DNA of 64,000 bases from Heterodera schachtii (GCA_023374025.1 SIJG01000132.1:279453-343452), one strand, 5' to 3'; counted from the first letter of the stretch, positions 1-12,938 are shown. Notes: generated by a model not told the origin, from the letters alone. Made by a program: numbers and translations.

Positions 1-368
1 GTAATTTAATTTCCTTTAATTGCTATATTTTTTACAATACAGACTGAATTTTAAATGGGATAAAGCTTTAAAAAGATTAAATATGAGATAATTAATTTAA
101 CAATTTTCCTTATTTTTGTGTTTAAATTTTGGACACTTTTTGTAGATGACATCACTTGGATGATTTATTCTCAGTAATATATTTAAACCTTATCTTAATT
201 TAGTTTATATACTATTTGTTTAAGTTATCAACTGTTGTTTTTCTGCTTTGTTAGTTTAAAATATATATTTTGTACAGTTTAAGATTTTAATAATTATCCA
301 AAAAATATTTCATTTATAAAGCCTTTAATTAAAAATTAAAATTAATTAATTTAAATACCAAATGATAC

Positions 369-423
369 ATTCGATGTGTTTTGTGTAATCCTCACAATCA
401 GCAGGATGCGGTTTTCTATCATT
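369..423 (-). CDS. Candidate exon, chitin-binding (peritrophin-A-like) fragment
   Basis: A 55-nt minus-strand exon lies between an acceptor ending TTTTAG and a GTATCA donor. It encodes 18 codons plus one base, including PHPADCEDYTKHIE; the leftover T would start a Cys or similar codon in the next exon. The spacing Pro-His-Pro-x-Asp-Cys-x-x-Tyr resembles the middle of type-2 chitin-binding domains, which are extracellular cysteine-rich modules. Only one cysteine is visible here, so the family call is an inference from a short motif. It is a GC-richer island in very AT-rich DNA. No neighbouring exon with the remaining cysteines was identified. Confidence 0.4.
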
Positions 424-1060
424 CTAAAATAATTTTTAATCTCATTTCCAATTATATTGAAATAAATCAGAAAAAAAATTATTTTTATAAGTTTTGTGTG
501 TGAGAAGAATTAATTTGTCAAATAAATAAATGTTCAATCAACTCCCTTCATTTTTTAAAAGTCGTCGTCGTTTTATTTTTAAATGGGTTTTTTCTTTTTT
601 TTGTTCAATAAATAATTATGTATGATTTGAGAATTAATCACTTTATTTAAAGGAATTCCGTTTCATTAATTGCCACACTATTATGTATTGGAGTAAGTAT
701 ATTTATTTAGAATTTATATTTTGCGGCATTGCCTGCGCCGAATTCATTTTAATAAAATTTATTATTATATACTTCAAATTTTATATTTTGTGAATAATTT
801 TCAAATGAATCATTAAAATTTTATTATCAATTATTATAATTTTTATGAATGGATAACTTGACTGGAAAAACTGCAGTAGATTCAGTCAAAAATTACAAAT
901 TTTTGTTTATTTATTAAATAATTCTGATTATGTTTTTTAATAAAAATTTGAAACTTTTAATAGTTTATGAAATATGAAATAGTGTTTTTTATGTCTTGTA
1001 TTGATCAATTTATAAAAAAATGTATTCTTATAAATTAATAATTTATAATATTCTTAAAAC
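424..1060. other. AT-rich spacer
   Basis: Mostly A/T runs. Two short minus-strand open islands occur near 650-700 and 720-745, but neither has convincing splice sites. Nothing else is supported. Confidence 0.5.
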
Positions 1061-1156
1061 TTGCACCGGGCGTGTTTGGTCTCCTTTTTTCAATTCTTCT
1101 GCACTTCCAAATTGTTGCGCAGCATTGACCAACATTGGTTGCACAAGCTGACCAAA
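1061..1156 (-). CDS. Candidate internal exon, unknown protein
   Basis: A 96-nt stretch is open on the minus strand for 32 codons, with phase 0 at both ends if it is bounded by ..TTTAAAG and GTTTTAAG. The peptide includes QPMLVNAAQQFGSAEELKK, with a composition typical of a soluble protein and balanced codon use unlike the flanks. A GTGCAAG donor six bases earlier is an alternative. No family is recognised. A second open island just upstream on the minus strand (about 1205-1255) could belong to the same gene but lacks a good acceptor; it is also open on the plus strand. Confidence 0.4.
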
Positions 1157-1259
1157 CTTTAAACGTTTTGTTTTGTTTATTATGATAAATTTAAAAAATT
1201 AAAATGCCTGGCCAACTGACGGCATATGTCCAGGAAAATTGTTGGGTGTTGAGAAAAAG

Positions 1260-2765
1260 ATAACAAAAAAAAAATTTTTAATTTAAAAAGAATTTTTTAA
1301 ATTATTTTAGATGTCTTAGAGGTAAATTCAAAATCGTTATTTTTCATGATGTGTATGTAAGTGCTTTATTTTTTTTAATCCATTTTTTTATTTAAATATC
1401 AGTTATATTTTTTTGAAAAATTAATTAATTTTTTTATCTTTTATTAAAGCTTTTATAAATAATAATTTCTTATACTAATCTGACCAAAAAAAGGAGAAAT
1501 AATATTAAATAATTACAATTTATTTACTATTCGCTCATCTAATTTTTCTTCTGCTCTTTTTTAACAAAATATTTCTTAATTATTGGGTCTTTGGATATAT
1601 CCTAATTTATATATATATCCTTGTGTTAATTGGAATTCATTCAAGGTCAACAATTGCTGATAAATGTAAAATTTTTGTCTATTAGGGTGTATTAATATTT
1701 AACTATTTTGTTCTTAAGGCATCCTTCCTATTATATCAAATATAATCTATTGTCTTTTTACTTTTAGATTTCTATTTTTTATATAATTAGCTAATTTACT
1801 TAAATTTTGTATTCCTAGCCGATTAGTAGTTAATTACGATAACACAGTCGTTTTTTTATGCATGATCTCTCGTTTGTGTAGGTTCAAAATATTTTCGGCA
1901 TTCTTTTTTATATGTTGATGATTTAAATTTTTAGACATTTAAAAGGATTTTTTAATAATAGTTTAGCTTTTAGGCCATTTTTTAATTTTATGTTGTTCCT
2001 CAATTTTGACTAAACGTTTTTTTTATAAAAATATTTATAATTTTTGTTTCTCATTGTAAAATAAAAAACATTACATTTTTATGTTATTTTATAATTTCCT
2101 TTTTCTCTACATGTTTATTTTGGTCGTCGGTCTGTTATTTATAAATTTTATATATACTTTTCTTTTTTTATAACAAGGGATCCTCATTTTTATGAGACAC
2201 AACCTAAATTAAGAAAAAAAATTTTTTAACATATCTTTTCAATAAAAAGTATTAAAGTTTACTTGCAATTAAAATTGAATATATTTGAAAAACCAAATTT
2301 TAATTTATTCTATATAATATTTTTCTGTTTTGGCTTTCGTTTAATATTATCTAAATGTAATTTTATTTCAGCCTAGCAAATTTTTAATAATTTTTCACCA
2401 ATCGAAAAGTTCATTTTTAGTGTAAAAATGAATAAAAATTGGGTTTTAATTTTAAATTTCATTGTTGTAAACTCCATTTTTTAATTCCATGCTTTAAAAC
2501 TCATCTTTCTTTAGGAAATTTGCATCTAATTAAACACATCTAACTATTATTTTTAATTGTTAAATAACACTTTTTTAATTATTTTTCTCTTTAATTTTAT
2601 TTTTTATTGTAAAAATGTGCAAATAACAAAAGCAATTTGGCCATATGCCTAAAAGAGATTAATTCTATAAATAATATCATTATGCTAGTTAGGATTTAAA
2701 AAATTTTAGTTTATTTTAACTTTTTTTATGAATATGCTTCTATGTTATTTCATGCGTTAAATAAT
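1260..2765. other. AT-rich, no gene seen
   Basis: Long runs of A and T with frequent stops in all frames. No splice-bounded island, repeat or element end was recognised. Confidence 0.5.
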
Positions 2766-3480
2766 AAAATACCTTTAAAGTAATTAAATCAGCAACTTTA
2801 AATATAAATATTTAAAGCGTCGAATTCTTTAGAAATCAAACTTTTAAGAAATATTTGAAAAATTATTGATATTTAAGCAATTTTGTTTAATATTTAATTG
2901 CTCATCTTTATTTTTATGACTCATAAGAATATTTTTACTTTAAATAACGAAAAATTAGATTTCACTTATTTTTAATTGTTAGTAATAATCAATATTTGTA
3001 TCTGGTTTTAAACAAACAATTATTAACATGCCCAAGTGTCATCTAGGTAAGCGTAACTAAGCCAATGTATCATCTTTTTCGGTTTGTTCATTAATTAATC
3101 TTGTTAATTATATAAATTATCTTTTTACCTTATCTGACTTATTCCAATTATACGCCACTGGTTTAAAATATCGTTGGTTTAAAACATTTAGTTCGGATTA
3201 GACTTAATGTTGATTAAATTAATTCAAGCATCATGTTTATAATCTATTCAAAGCAAAGAATACACTTTTCTTTAAATATAATATGATTTAATAAACATTT
3301 TGTATTTATTGTATATGAGAATTACATTAAATCCGTTTTTTGTTCATTTTTGAAATTAAATCATGATTTACTAAATTAATTTAAGTTTTGAATTTTATTA
3401 TATTACAAATATAAACATATTTATAAATTACTGCCACTAAATTTTAAAAAATTCTTTAAAATCAATATCGTAAAATCTTC

Positions 3481-4860
3481 TTAATTATGATGATCCTCAG
3501 CAACTCCGTTCATGACTTTTTGGTGCTCAAGAATGTGTATACTCTCGTGAATGATTGAATTAATAATCGTCAGAATTTGTAACTTTTAAGATTACAAGCA
3601 AGCTATTGCAATTTTTTATTGTTTTTTCTTATAAGATATTTTGATCTATCATTTTTGCAAAATTTTATTAACATAGTTCCTTAAATTATTTTCATTTAAT
3701 TTTAAATATTTTAAATTCTTATAAATAAAAGATCTTTCTCATCATTTCCATATGATTACAGTGGAGCATATTGTCACCTCTTTTTTAATGGAGTTTCGTT
3801 ACATTTATCTTTAAAATAAGGATTTTTATTTTATTTACTAAGTTATGTTAGAACTGTGCATAACTGTATTTAATATTGTCATATTCATAATTTTTTAAAT
3901 TATTTCGCTACAATATTTGAATCTTAACTCTGAAAGTTAACAAAAGAAATTTTTATTATTTCAAAAAGTCATATTTGATCCTACATTTATCCGCATTGGC
4001 ATTGTATTTGTAGTTTAGTTCATTCGTTTTATTTTGTTACAACTGAATAACTACACGCAAAGGGAAGAAGTCTTGAAGCAATTCCTCATAGTGATTAGAG
4101 GTTTAATATAAGTTAATCACATTCGCTTAAAATACAATAACTGGGTATTTTCTAATTATATTATTATATTTGGTATTGTGTTGTACATTTTATAAAGATA
4201 AAATGCTTATTATAATGGTTTCAAATTGCGAAAAAAAATTTATTTTTTAAATTATAATATTACTTTGAGTTTTTACTTACATATTTTGTTTAACATTAAT
4301 TTAACTTTGTAATATATAATTCTGTTACTAAAAATAATAAAATTTTGAGTTTTAAAAAAAATAAATTATTTAATTTATAAATTGATAATTTTATTTTGCG
4401 AATCTAGTTGATTCCAAACTAAATTATTTTTAAGGTTGCCATGCTAATATTATTTTATATATGTTTTTTTAATGATTAAAATTTCAAATCTGAATTTCCA
4501 TTAATTTGAACCATTTGAATATTTCTTCGTTTTTATGTTTATTCCTTTATAATTTATTTTACTATCTTTTGTATTATGAAAATTTAATAAGTAATTTATA
4601 TTTGTAACAATTTATTCCTAGAAAAATATCTTTAGTAATTCTAAACAGTTTAATATTGAATTAAATTTTTTTTATTCAGGTTCATTTTTCCGGGCCTTTT
4701 GTTTTAAAGAATTTTCATTTTCCTGTAGGGGCTGATGATTTGGATATGCGGTGTCAAATTTTTTTCTTGAATTGTATCAAGCCAATTATCGATGTTTCAC
4801 GAAATGATGTAATAGTCTTGGACCAATTGGTATTTCATAACAAGTGTTTGGGTTAGTAAT
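3481..4860 (-). pseudogene. Decayed minus-strand gene fragments within repeat copy A
   Basis: Three islands read as protein on the minus strand. About 4740-4795 gives NIDNWLDTIQE; about 4072-4118 gives HYEELLQDFFPLR; 3481-3561 gives HESIHILEHQKVMNGV and ends in TAA. In copy C the first island extends without interruption as NELLENIDNWLDTIQE and ends in TGA, whereas copy A has a 13-base deletion just upstream that breaks the frame, so copy A looks degenerate. The HESIH string fits HExxH, but the usual downstream ligand context is not clear and copy C has lost the Glu. No function is assigned; splice sites are weak. Confidence 0.4.
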
Positions 4861-5949
4861 ATATAAAAAAATAATTTTATACTTATAATTTTTTCTAAAT
4901 AGATTATTATATGATATTTTCATTCTATCAGGCTAATTGAGGAATTTAAACGTTTGCTGTATTGAGCATAATTTAAAAAAGCTGTTGATTATTCATTTAC
5001 ATATATGATTTGATTTTTTTTCAATATTTCTGTCATAATATTATTTTTTTATTCAATTTTAAATCAACATGAATTTGTTTTTGCGTTCAAATGAATTATT
5101 CTTGCTTCAAATGCATTTTAATTTATTTTTTATAATTTATTGCATTATATTATTTGAATAGATGTAAAAAAAAAACTTTTTTTATTATTTGTTTTTTTAT
5201 ATGGATATAAGAATAAAATTTAATTGAGATTTCTAAGTTTTTAGTTGAATTTTCATATTTAGTATTAAATGTTGAACATTTATTTTATTAGTCAATAGAG
5301 GTTTTAATTTCGTTAATTTTCTTTAATTAAAAATTTAATGTATTTCAAATTTTCAACTTAGCTGTTACTGTTAATCTTCATTTCCATCGAATTGTTTTTT
5401 ATTTTTATTTTTGATTATTTTATTATTATAAATTAATTTATTTTTAGTTGTCTGATGAGACATTAATTTAATAAATTAAATTAACATTTAATATTTTAAT
5501 AACCTTGTTGGTGAATTGCAATTGGTGGTTAGTTTGTGAAGAAACGGTTTTTTTTAAAATTCTTCTTGATCAATCAAAATTATTACTAGATTTTTTTTTA
5601 TTAACCTAATAAGTTCATTTAAGTTATGTTTAATTCATTTACGCTAAAATGTAAAGAATCAGCATTATTTATGTAAATTTTATTTGTCGTTGCATTAATT
5701 GCTCTATGATTTTATCAAGTTAAAAATTTTTTAAATGACGTTTAATTAATTTGCAAATTATTCAGTAACATTCTGACTAATGTGACCCTTTCAAGAAACA
5801 GGTGATTTTCTCTCCTTAATTAGAATAATTTTAATTATAATCATTTGTTTATCATTTATTTAAATGGAAAATCTTCATTTTTTTGAATGAAATTACCAAC
5901 AATTAATCTTTAATATTTTATGACGTTTCGTATTTGGAGAAATTACGCA

Positions 5950-6015
5950 AATATGAATTCGCTTCCCAATGACAAACCAATTTCACGGCGTGGAACTATG
6001 CAAATAGGCAACTTA
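5950..6015 (-). pseudogene. Coding-like island in repeat copy A
   Basis: The minus strand reads CIVPRREIGLSLGSEF and ends in TAA after about 22 codons. The equivalent stretch in copy B (about 10985-11055) has an insertion and substitutions that change the frame after CIVP. This looks like a remnant exon. No splice acceptor stands out. Confidence 0.25.
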
Positions 6016-6140
6016 ATAATTATTTTTTATTTTCTTAATTTTGGTTCTAAAATTTGCTTTTCAGTTTTAAACTTTCTTTTCGAATTTTGCTGATGATTTA
6101 TAATTGAATTTTCTCCACTCGTTTTTAAAACAAAAATAAA

Positions 6141-7149
6141 AAAACTGGTTTTCAAACACTGATCATAACTATTTTAGAAGATAATGGAATTTTTTGAATT
6201 TTGCAGACTAAAGACTAATAAAACTCATAGGCTTATTGAATAATAATAGATTGGTTCAATTTTGACTACAATCAAAGGTATTATATTTAAAAAAGGTTGA
6301 AATGGGGAAAAATTTAAACTTTACAGAAAAAATTATTTGATATCATTGGATATTTATAATTTTCATTTCTTTCTAATCATTAAATGCAAAAATCTCACAA
6401 AATCAGTGCAACACACATAAAAAAAATTTTCATTACATACTCAATTCATTTTTTAGACAAAACATTTAAATATTTTAAAATTTATATGTAAATTTATTTT
6501 AAAAGAATTTTTTAATTCATTCAATATTTTTCCTTTCCAAAATAATAATCTTTTTAAAAAATATAACTGAAAGAATTGCTAAAGATGATTTTAAAAATCT
6601 TTTCTGCGAATTTAATAAATTTTTTAAATCAATTTTAAGTTAAGGATAAAATTTTTAACTATTAGCTTTTCATTCTTAGTTATATTATTTTTAAAACCTA
6701 TCAAAAAAGTATTTTTCGTTATAAAACAAATTTTTTTTTATTACTTTTTAGCTATCCATTTAAAGATGTTATTTTGATTTTTTATTAACACTTGTTAATT
6801 TAGGTTTTAATTCATTTACGAAAAAGTTTTGATCTTGCTTATTAAATCTTGCAATTCATTCAATTTCATGTTTATGTGTTAAGAATTTTTATAAAAGTTT
6901 TAATTAATTATTACATTTGAGTTTTATTTTTAAGTTTAATAATTTTAGCTTTTATTTGTGGAAGTTTTACGTTTCAATTTGAAAAAATATTTTTAATTAC
7001 TATATTAATTTTAAATAAAAATATTTTTTGTATTTCCGTAAACATTTAATATTAATTAAAAAATTCGTACTATATTTTGTTTTAAATTTATTTCATTTTT
7101 TTAAATAAGATAATGGTTGAATTATTTTTATGAACTACTATTTTGTTTT
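6141..7149. other. AT-rich, no gene seen
   Basis: No open frame of note, no inverted repeat and no recognisable element end up to the target duplication at 7150. Confidence 0.5.
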
Positions 7150-7385
7150 GTGTACATTAGAGGTGTGCCGTGATTCACGGTCACGGTCACGGTTACCGTG
7201 AATTTCACGGGTTTTTTCACTCACGGTCACGGTCACGATTCACGGTACCAATTCACGGTTATTCCGTGAAAAATTTACACTGGATAAAATTGAATATTTA
7301 TGAAATAAATTTTTTTATAGAGAAATTTGGTCTTTTTTTTGCAAAGTTTGCTAAGAAACAGATCAAAATTTTCAAAAATTTCCCC

Positions 7386-7407
7386 GGCGGCGCCTATCGG
7401 CACCGCC
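7386..7407. repeat. GC hairpin module, copy 1
   Basis: GGCGGCGCC, then TATC, then GGCACCGCC: a 9-bp stem with one C/A mismatch on this strand, which becomes a G-U wobble in a transcript of the other strand. It is flanked by runs of C and sits in AT-rich DNA inside the TCACGG element. Confidence 0.85.
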
Positions 7408-7905
7408 GGCCCCCTCCCATAGTCCTGAAACTTTTTTTAACAAAGCCAACCAACTACATATATTGCACGAAAACAAATAAAAAGCAAAGTTTCAAATATG
7501 AGCCCATTTAAATAAAAAAATTCATTAAGTTTTTAAAAAAAATTCGCTCGAAATAAATTCATTTTGGGTAAAATCAGTTAATAAATCACATTTTCTAAAA
7601 GTTTCCACTAAAACCCATATTTTTCTTAAAAATTGGGTAAATATTTCTCACAAAACCATTTATAAAAGGTCGGAATCAATTTAGAACGTCCACAATTATG
7701 CGAAAAATGCAAATTATGGGCGCGCTTGCCAATGGACACTTCAGTACCCGATTTTTTTAAACTTGAAACATGCAAGCGCACCTATAATTTGCATTTTTCA
7801 TCGTTTTTTGACTTAGACTAATTAAAATTGTAAAATTTGTTAATTTTAGGGATAAATCTGTTAACAATGTTAACAAATTGCACTCAAATTTTCAATTTTA
7901 CTCTC

Positions 7906-7927
7906 GGCGGCGCCTATCGGCACCTCC
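7906..7927. repeat. GC hairpin module, copy 2
   Basis: GGCGGCGCC, TATC, GGCACCTCC. The stem is imperfect at two positions. It has the same orientation as the copy at 7386, and the AACAATGTTAACAAATTGCA context nearby recurs around other copies. Confidence 0.8.
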
Positions 7928-8333
7928 GGCCCCCCAAAATTTATTATTTCGTAAAAAATTGGCTCAAATTCGCAAAATTTGGTCATTTTTTGGACAAAAT
8001 CGGTGCACAAATAAGACTCAAATTTTCAAAAAAATTTTGCGATTGCGTCTATTGGCGCCTATGAACCCCCCTTTTCCCAAAAAAAATTTTTTGGAAAATT
8101 ATACCACAAAAAAAGTTTTAAAAAAAAATTCGCCGCCAAAAAAATTTTTCTTAAAATTCGCGGTCACGGTCACGAAAACCGTGAATTTCACGGGTTTTTT
8201 GGATCACGGTCACGGTCACGATTCACGGGACCAATTCACGGTCACGGTCACGGTTCACGGGGTCAATTCACGGTCACGGTCACGATTCACGGTTCACGGG
8301 TTTTTTCAGTCACGGCACACCTCTAGTGTACAT

Positions 8334-9835
8334 CGATGTGCAAATGAATTTTTTTATTTGTTTGTTTTATCAACTTTTTAAAAATTTTCTTTTGAAGGTA
8401 TCATTTGTCACTTTAATAATCTTTTCCAGTTAATAAAATATTTGTTATTTAAATTTTTTCAAATAAAAATTAAATATTCAATTTTATTTGCAAAAGGGAT
8501 AATAATATTAATAGAAGAATAATTTAGAATAAGCAAATTCTTTCATTTTTTACTGAACAATGTTAATTGAATTGGCCCTAGAGAGATTTTCGAGAAAAGG
8601 GACATTTTCAGAATTTTTTACATATAGTTTGAGAATTTTTAAAGTTTTGGTATATGAGGTTTATATATGATACAATATTCAAAATAATTTTTGAAATTGA
8701 TCTCTCTTTCAAAAAGTTATACTACCAAAATGCTTTTTAGAGCATGCTGAATCAACAATTTATGATGAATCGTAGAATTTTTTTAAACAAATCTGAATAT
8801 ACCATGATATATGCAAAATAGCACTAAAAATAAAAGCATAATTCTTTTTGTTCTTTACTGAAGATCTAAATTAGTTAAAAATTTTCGAAATATTGCGTTG
8901 AAGTCGATTTTAGAAAATCATAAAACTCGTAGGCTAATAACCAAAATCAGAAACTTCGCCTAATCGAATGATATAGCCAAATATACAAAGTTTTATTTAG
9001 GCAAGTATAAAAAATCCATAAACAATTAAGTTCTCGCTATGACAAAAAAAAAGCTCAAATTATCACATTGGATTAAAATATTGACTAAAAACTGCCAAAA
9101 AATAATATTTTTAAACCCTCTCAAATTTTAAAAATTTATATATTAAATATTTGCTTAAAAAGAAAAATAAAATTCTATTTAGAGTTATTTTTTTTAGCTT
9201 TCGATTGTAAATCTTACTAAAATTCTGAGCAGCATAAATAAAAATTAATTTTCTATAAAAATGAAGTTTAACAATAGTAATTGCTCATATTTCTTTTACG
9301 CGAATATTTTAATTATTTAATTTAATTTTTATGTTAAATAAATTTATAGCAAAAAGCAGTTTTTTTAATTTTCTTATTTTGTTATAGTTATTTTTAATTG
9401 GTATTTTTACAAAATAGAGTTTTCTTTCTCAATTATTACATTAATAAACTTGACTTGATGTCTTAGCAGGAATTGATAGATTGAGCAGTTGGCGTTGATA
9501 TATTAAAAGTTGGTCAAACCCATTTAATGTCAATTATTATATGATAAAGAAGGCTATGCAAGGAAATAAAATATTTTTTTTTCTACAAAATTTAAATTTT
9601 TTTTTTCTTTTGTAATTTTTGATATAAAAATGCTATTTTTAATATTTTCAAAATTTCCCATGTTTTTATTCCCTTTATCTATTTTTAAATTTTTTTAAAG
9701 TTTCAAGAAAAATAATTTATTTATTTGATAAATTCTTTTAATTTTATTTCAATTTTATAACAATAATTTTTTATTTGTTGTTGGTATAAAAATAAAAATT
9801 AATTTTTACTTCATTGATTTCTCAAGTTCATTTCT
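8334..9835. other. AT-rich, with fragment of a TATGGACTA-family element
   Basis: About 9060-9180 resembles 29410-29510 (GACTAAAAACTGCCAAAA, then AAACCCTC, then a TATTAAATATTTGCTT-like stretch), so it is likely an old fragment of the element at 29304. The rest shows no gene. Confidence 0.4.
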
Positions 9836-9837
9836 AA

Positions 9838-11230
9838 AGTATAAATATTTAAAGCGCCGAATTCTTTAGAAATCAAACTTTTAAGAAATATTTGAAAAAT
9901 TGTTGATATTTAAGCAATTTTGTTTAATATTTAATTGCTCATCTTTATTTTTATGACTCATAAGAATATTTTTACTTTAAATAACGAAAAATTAGATTTC
10001 ACTTATTTTTAATTGTTAGTAATAATCAATATTTGTATCTGGTTTTAAACAAACAATTATTAACATGCCCAAGTGTCATCTAGGTAAGCGTAACTAAGCC
10101 AATGTATCATCTTTTTCGGTTTGTTCATTAATTAATCTTGTTAATTATATAAATTATCTTTTTACCTTATCTGACTTATTCCAATTATACGCCACTGGTT
10201 TAAAATATCGTTGGTTTAAAACATTTAGTTCGGATTAGACTTAATGTTGATTAAATTAATTCAAGCATCATGTTTATAATCTATTCAAAGCAAAGAATAC
10301 ACTTTTCTTTAAATATAATATGATTTAATAAATATTTTGTATTTATTGTATATGAGAACTACATAAAATCCGTTTTTTGTTCATTTTTGATATTAAATCA
10401 TTGATGTTTCATTTTCCATTATTTCATAGGTGAAAAATTATTTTTAGTTATTTCGATAAGTAAATAGGTTTTAATTTCGTTAATTTTCTCTAATTAAAAA
10501 TGACATTAATTTATTAAATTAAATTAACATTTAATAATTTAATGACCTCGTTGGCGAATTGCAATTGGTGGTTAGTTTGGGAAGAAACAGTTTTTTTTAA
10601 AATTCTTCTTGATCAATCAAAATTATTACTAGATTTTTTTTTATTAACCTAATAAGTTCATTTAAGTTATGTTTAATTCATTTACGCTAAAAAATGTAAA
10701 GAATCAGCATTATTTATGTAAATTTTATTTGTCGTTGCATTAATTGCTCTATGATTTTATCAAGTTAAAAATTTTTTAAATGACGTTTAATTAATTTGCA
10801 AATTATTCAGTAACATTCTGACTAATGTGACCCTTTCAAGAAACAGGTGATTTTCTCTCCTTAATTAGAATAATTTTAATTATAATCATTTGTTTATCAT
10901 TTATTTAAATGGAAAATCTTCATTTTTTTTAAAGTAAATTACCAACAATTAACCTTTAATATTTTATGACAGTTGGTTTTTGGAGAAGTTACGCAAATAT
11001 GAATTCACTTGCCAATGAATAATAGAAAAACCAATTCCACGGCATGGAACTATGCAAACATGCAACCTAATAATTATTTTTTATTTTCTTAATTTTGGTT
11101 CTAAAATTTGCTTTTTAGTTTTAAACTTTTCTTTTGCGAATTTTGCGGATAATTTATAATTGAATTTTCTCCATTCGTTTTTTAAACGAAAAATTAAAAG
11201 AACTGGTTTTCAAACATTTTGACCATAATT
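9838..11230. repeat. Segmental repeat, copy B (internally deleted)
   Basis: Its left part matches about 2805-3370 almost base for base and its right part matches about 5290-6140. Roughly 2 kb of copy A between them is missing. The close match implies a fairly recent duplication compared with copy C. Confidence 0.8.
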
Positions 11231-12670
11231 TTCGTTATGAGTTTGCTTGATTTATTTTAAATTTATTTAAACTAAATATATTCATAATTTTATATTGTTT
11301 TTCATCAAAGTGTTATAATATATTATTTAAAATAAAGAATTCTCATCTTTTATAAAATTAGTTTATGAGAGTGGCTAATTAGGCATCGTCATCAATTTTA
11401 TATTTCCAGTTGAAAAAATCTTTTTATTTTTCCAAAGTTCTTTCATAACGGTTTACCAACCACTTAAATTCTTATTTGTCTTGTAATTTTTAATTACATT
11501 TTTATTTATTTAATAAGTGAATTCGCGATTCGAATAAAGGAATGTTCGCTTTTTATTCGTCGTTATAAATTAATTAAGTTGAAATATTAATCAATTTAGT
11601 TCACTTGTACTTAATATGTTAATTTAAAATTTTAAAAAAATGAAAAACATTTTTACTTAAGTGACACAAAAGAGAAAATAAATCTTCACTTTTTTATGCT
11701 TATTTGTAGTCAGTAAATCATGTAATGAAAAGGTTAACCGAAATGCTCCTTTTTATTTTTAATTTGAGTTTCCAATGAAAAATAATAAAAATTGTAATGT
11801 TTTATGAATTTTTAGTGCTTTTTTTATTCGTTAGTTATCATGTGGGTTTGCTAACAATGCAATTTTTTTTACAACTTTATTGTTTTATAATAAAAAATGC
11901 TGATGAATTTGGCGAATTAATAAATATGGATATTTTGCTGAACGCGAAAAGGGGAAATTATTGTGAAAATGGCCTTGGGAGGAGAGGACGGAATGAACAC
12001 ATAAGTGGAGGAGTGCCACTGAAGCGATGCGATGTCTTCGCGTCGTTTTTCGCGTCGTTTTTCGCGTCGTTTTCTATTGATTCACAAAGAAATGTTTGAG
12101 AAAGAAGAGAATAAAGGGCAAGGCAAAGAAATAGAGGAAATTTGAAGATAATTTACACATGTCGAATTGAAAAAAGAAAAGCATAAATACGACACCAAAA
12201 TGAAAAGATTCTAACTTTATCAGATTTATCCTGATTTCGATTTTCGACCCAATTTTTATTTATTCGCTAAATTTTCAGTTAATTTTTTTTGTTGAAATAT
12301 ATTACAAATAAAATTAGATACGGGGGGATAAATGGGGAAGAGGGGATTATTTTTCGACAGATTTCGTTAGTGGTTAATTTTTTAAATTTTTTTGAACATT
12401 TCGTCAAAAAATGTAATTGCGTCAAACAAAAAATATTTTTTATTGCAGTTTTGTTAATGAATTTGTGATTTTTATCATCAAAAATTTGAAAAATGTCAAA
12501 ATATTTACAAAATTTGAGAAAACCCTTCAGAAACTAACGTAGGCTTATTGTGCCACTAGATTGTCTTATTTTAATCATTTTAGAAATAATGACCATTTTT
12601 CTTCGAAAAATTTAATTGTTTAATATGTGTTTCATTTGAAAGTAGCCTTAATGCTTTGCTTCTTATGAGC
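11231..12670. other. AT-rich region with dispersed-repeat fragments
   Basis: About 11790-11940 resembles 18150-18290 (TTTTATGAATTTTT, then GGTTTGCTAACAATGCA-like). About 12028-12075 holds three tandem copies of a 12-bp word, TCGCGTCGTTTT. A GGGGATTATTTTTCGAC end at 12343-12358 is the inverse of a motif at 46131-46150, suggesting a shared element family. A 100-codon frame at 11797-12099 spans these repeats and is not considered a gene. Confidence 0.4.
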
Positions 12671-12672
12671 AG

Positions 12673-12771
12673 GAGTTTTCTTGTCCGTTTGCGGACCAAT
12701 TTTGGATAATAATTATACTTTTTTCTCAACCAATTGTTTCTAAATTTCCTGATAAGTTCTTTACCCTTTAA
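12673..12771 (+). CDS. Candidate terminal exon, low confidence
   Basis: After an acceptor ending TTATGAGCAG the plus strand is open for 32 codons to TAA, including EFSCPFADQFW and a hydrophobic run. The antisense strand is also open (GPQTDKKTPAHKK), so strand is uncertain. No family is recognised. Confidence 0.2.
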   Translation, partial: EFSCPFADQFWIIIILFSQPIVSKFPDKFFTL

Positions 12772-12938
12772 TTTTTTTGTTATATAAAATGTAATAGATA
12801 AATATCAGCACTAATTATTAGCAAAAAAAAAAACTTTTTGTTGAAAAAAAACTTCTCTAAAATAGAAAAAAAGAGTAAAAAGGTTATTTAATTTTGTATT
12901 TTCGATGCTTATCATCATCTTCATCATTTTTTTGCCAG

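Larger units (their letters stand above)
2768..6140. repeat. Segmental repeat, copy A (fullest)
   Basis: This segment recurs twice more in the window: about 9838-11230 (copy B, lacking the interior) and about 18865-21620 (copy C, diverged). Shared landmarks include the TTTAAAGCGTCGAATTCTTT stretch, the CATGCCCAAGTGTCATCTAG stretch, GCAACTCCGTTCATGACTTT (A and C only), and the ATTGGTGGTTAGTTTG stretch (A and B). It carries several minus-strand coding-like islands. Copy number and sharp ends cannot be fixed by eye. It may be a decayed gene duplication rather than a transposon, as no terminal repeats were found. Confidence 0.7.
7150..8333. mobile_element. hAT-type non-autonomous element (TCACGG family), complete
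   Basis: The element runs 7158-8325 (1168 bp). It begins TAGAGGTGTGCCGTGA and ends with the exact inverse TCACGGCACACCTCTA. The 8-bp sequence GTGTACAT lies directly outside both ends (7150-7157 and 8326-8333), as expected of hAT transposition. The word TCACGG/CCGTGA is tandemly repeated inside both ends (about 7170-7270 and 8160-8310), the typical position of subterminal binding sites. The interior has no transposase; its open frames are low-complexity shadows of the repeats. Two copies of a 22-bp GC hairpin lie inside (7386-7407 and 7906-7927). It would need a transposase supplied from elsewhere. Confidence 0.9.

Noticed and set aside
3040..3056. Mini first exon MPKCHL before a GTAAGCG donor, present in all three segmental repeat copies
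   Set aside because: Conserved no better than its flanks, and the minus strand is equally open after a CTTACCTAG acceptor.
7170..8381. His/Gly-rich and Arg-rich proteins of 113 and 167 aa
   Set aside because: They translate TCACGG subterminal repeats and the interior of a noncoding hAT-type element, and one runs past the element end.
11797..12099. 100-aa plus-strand protein
   Set aside because: It spans a dispersed repeat and a 12-bp tandem repeat (FASFFASFFASF); no supporting signals.
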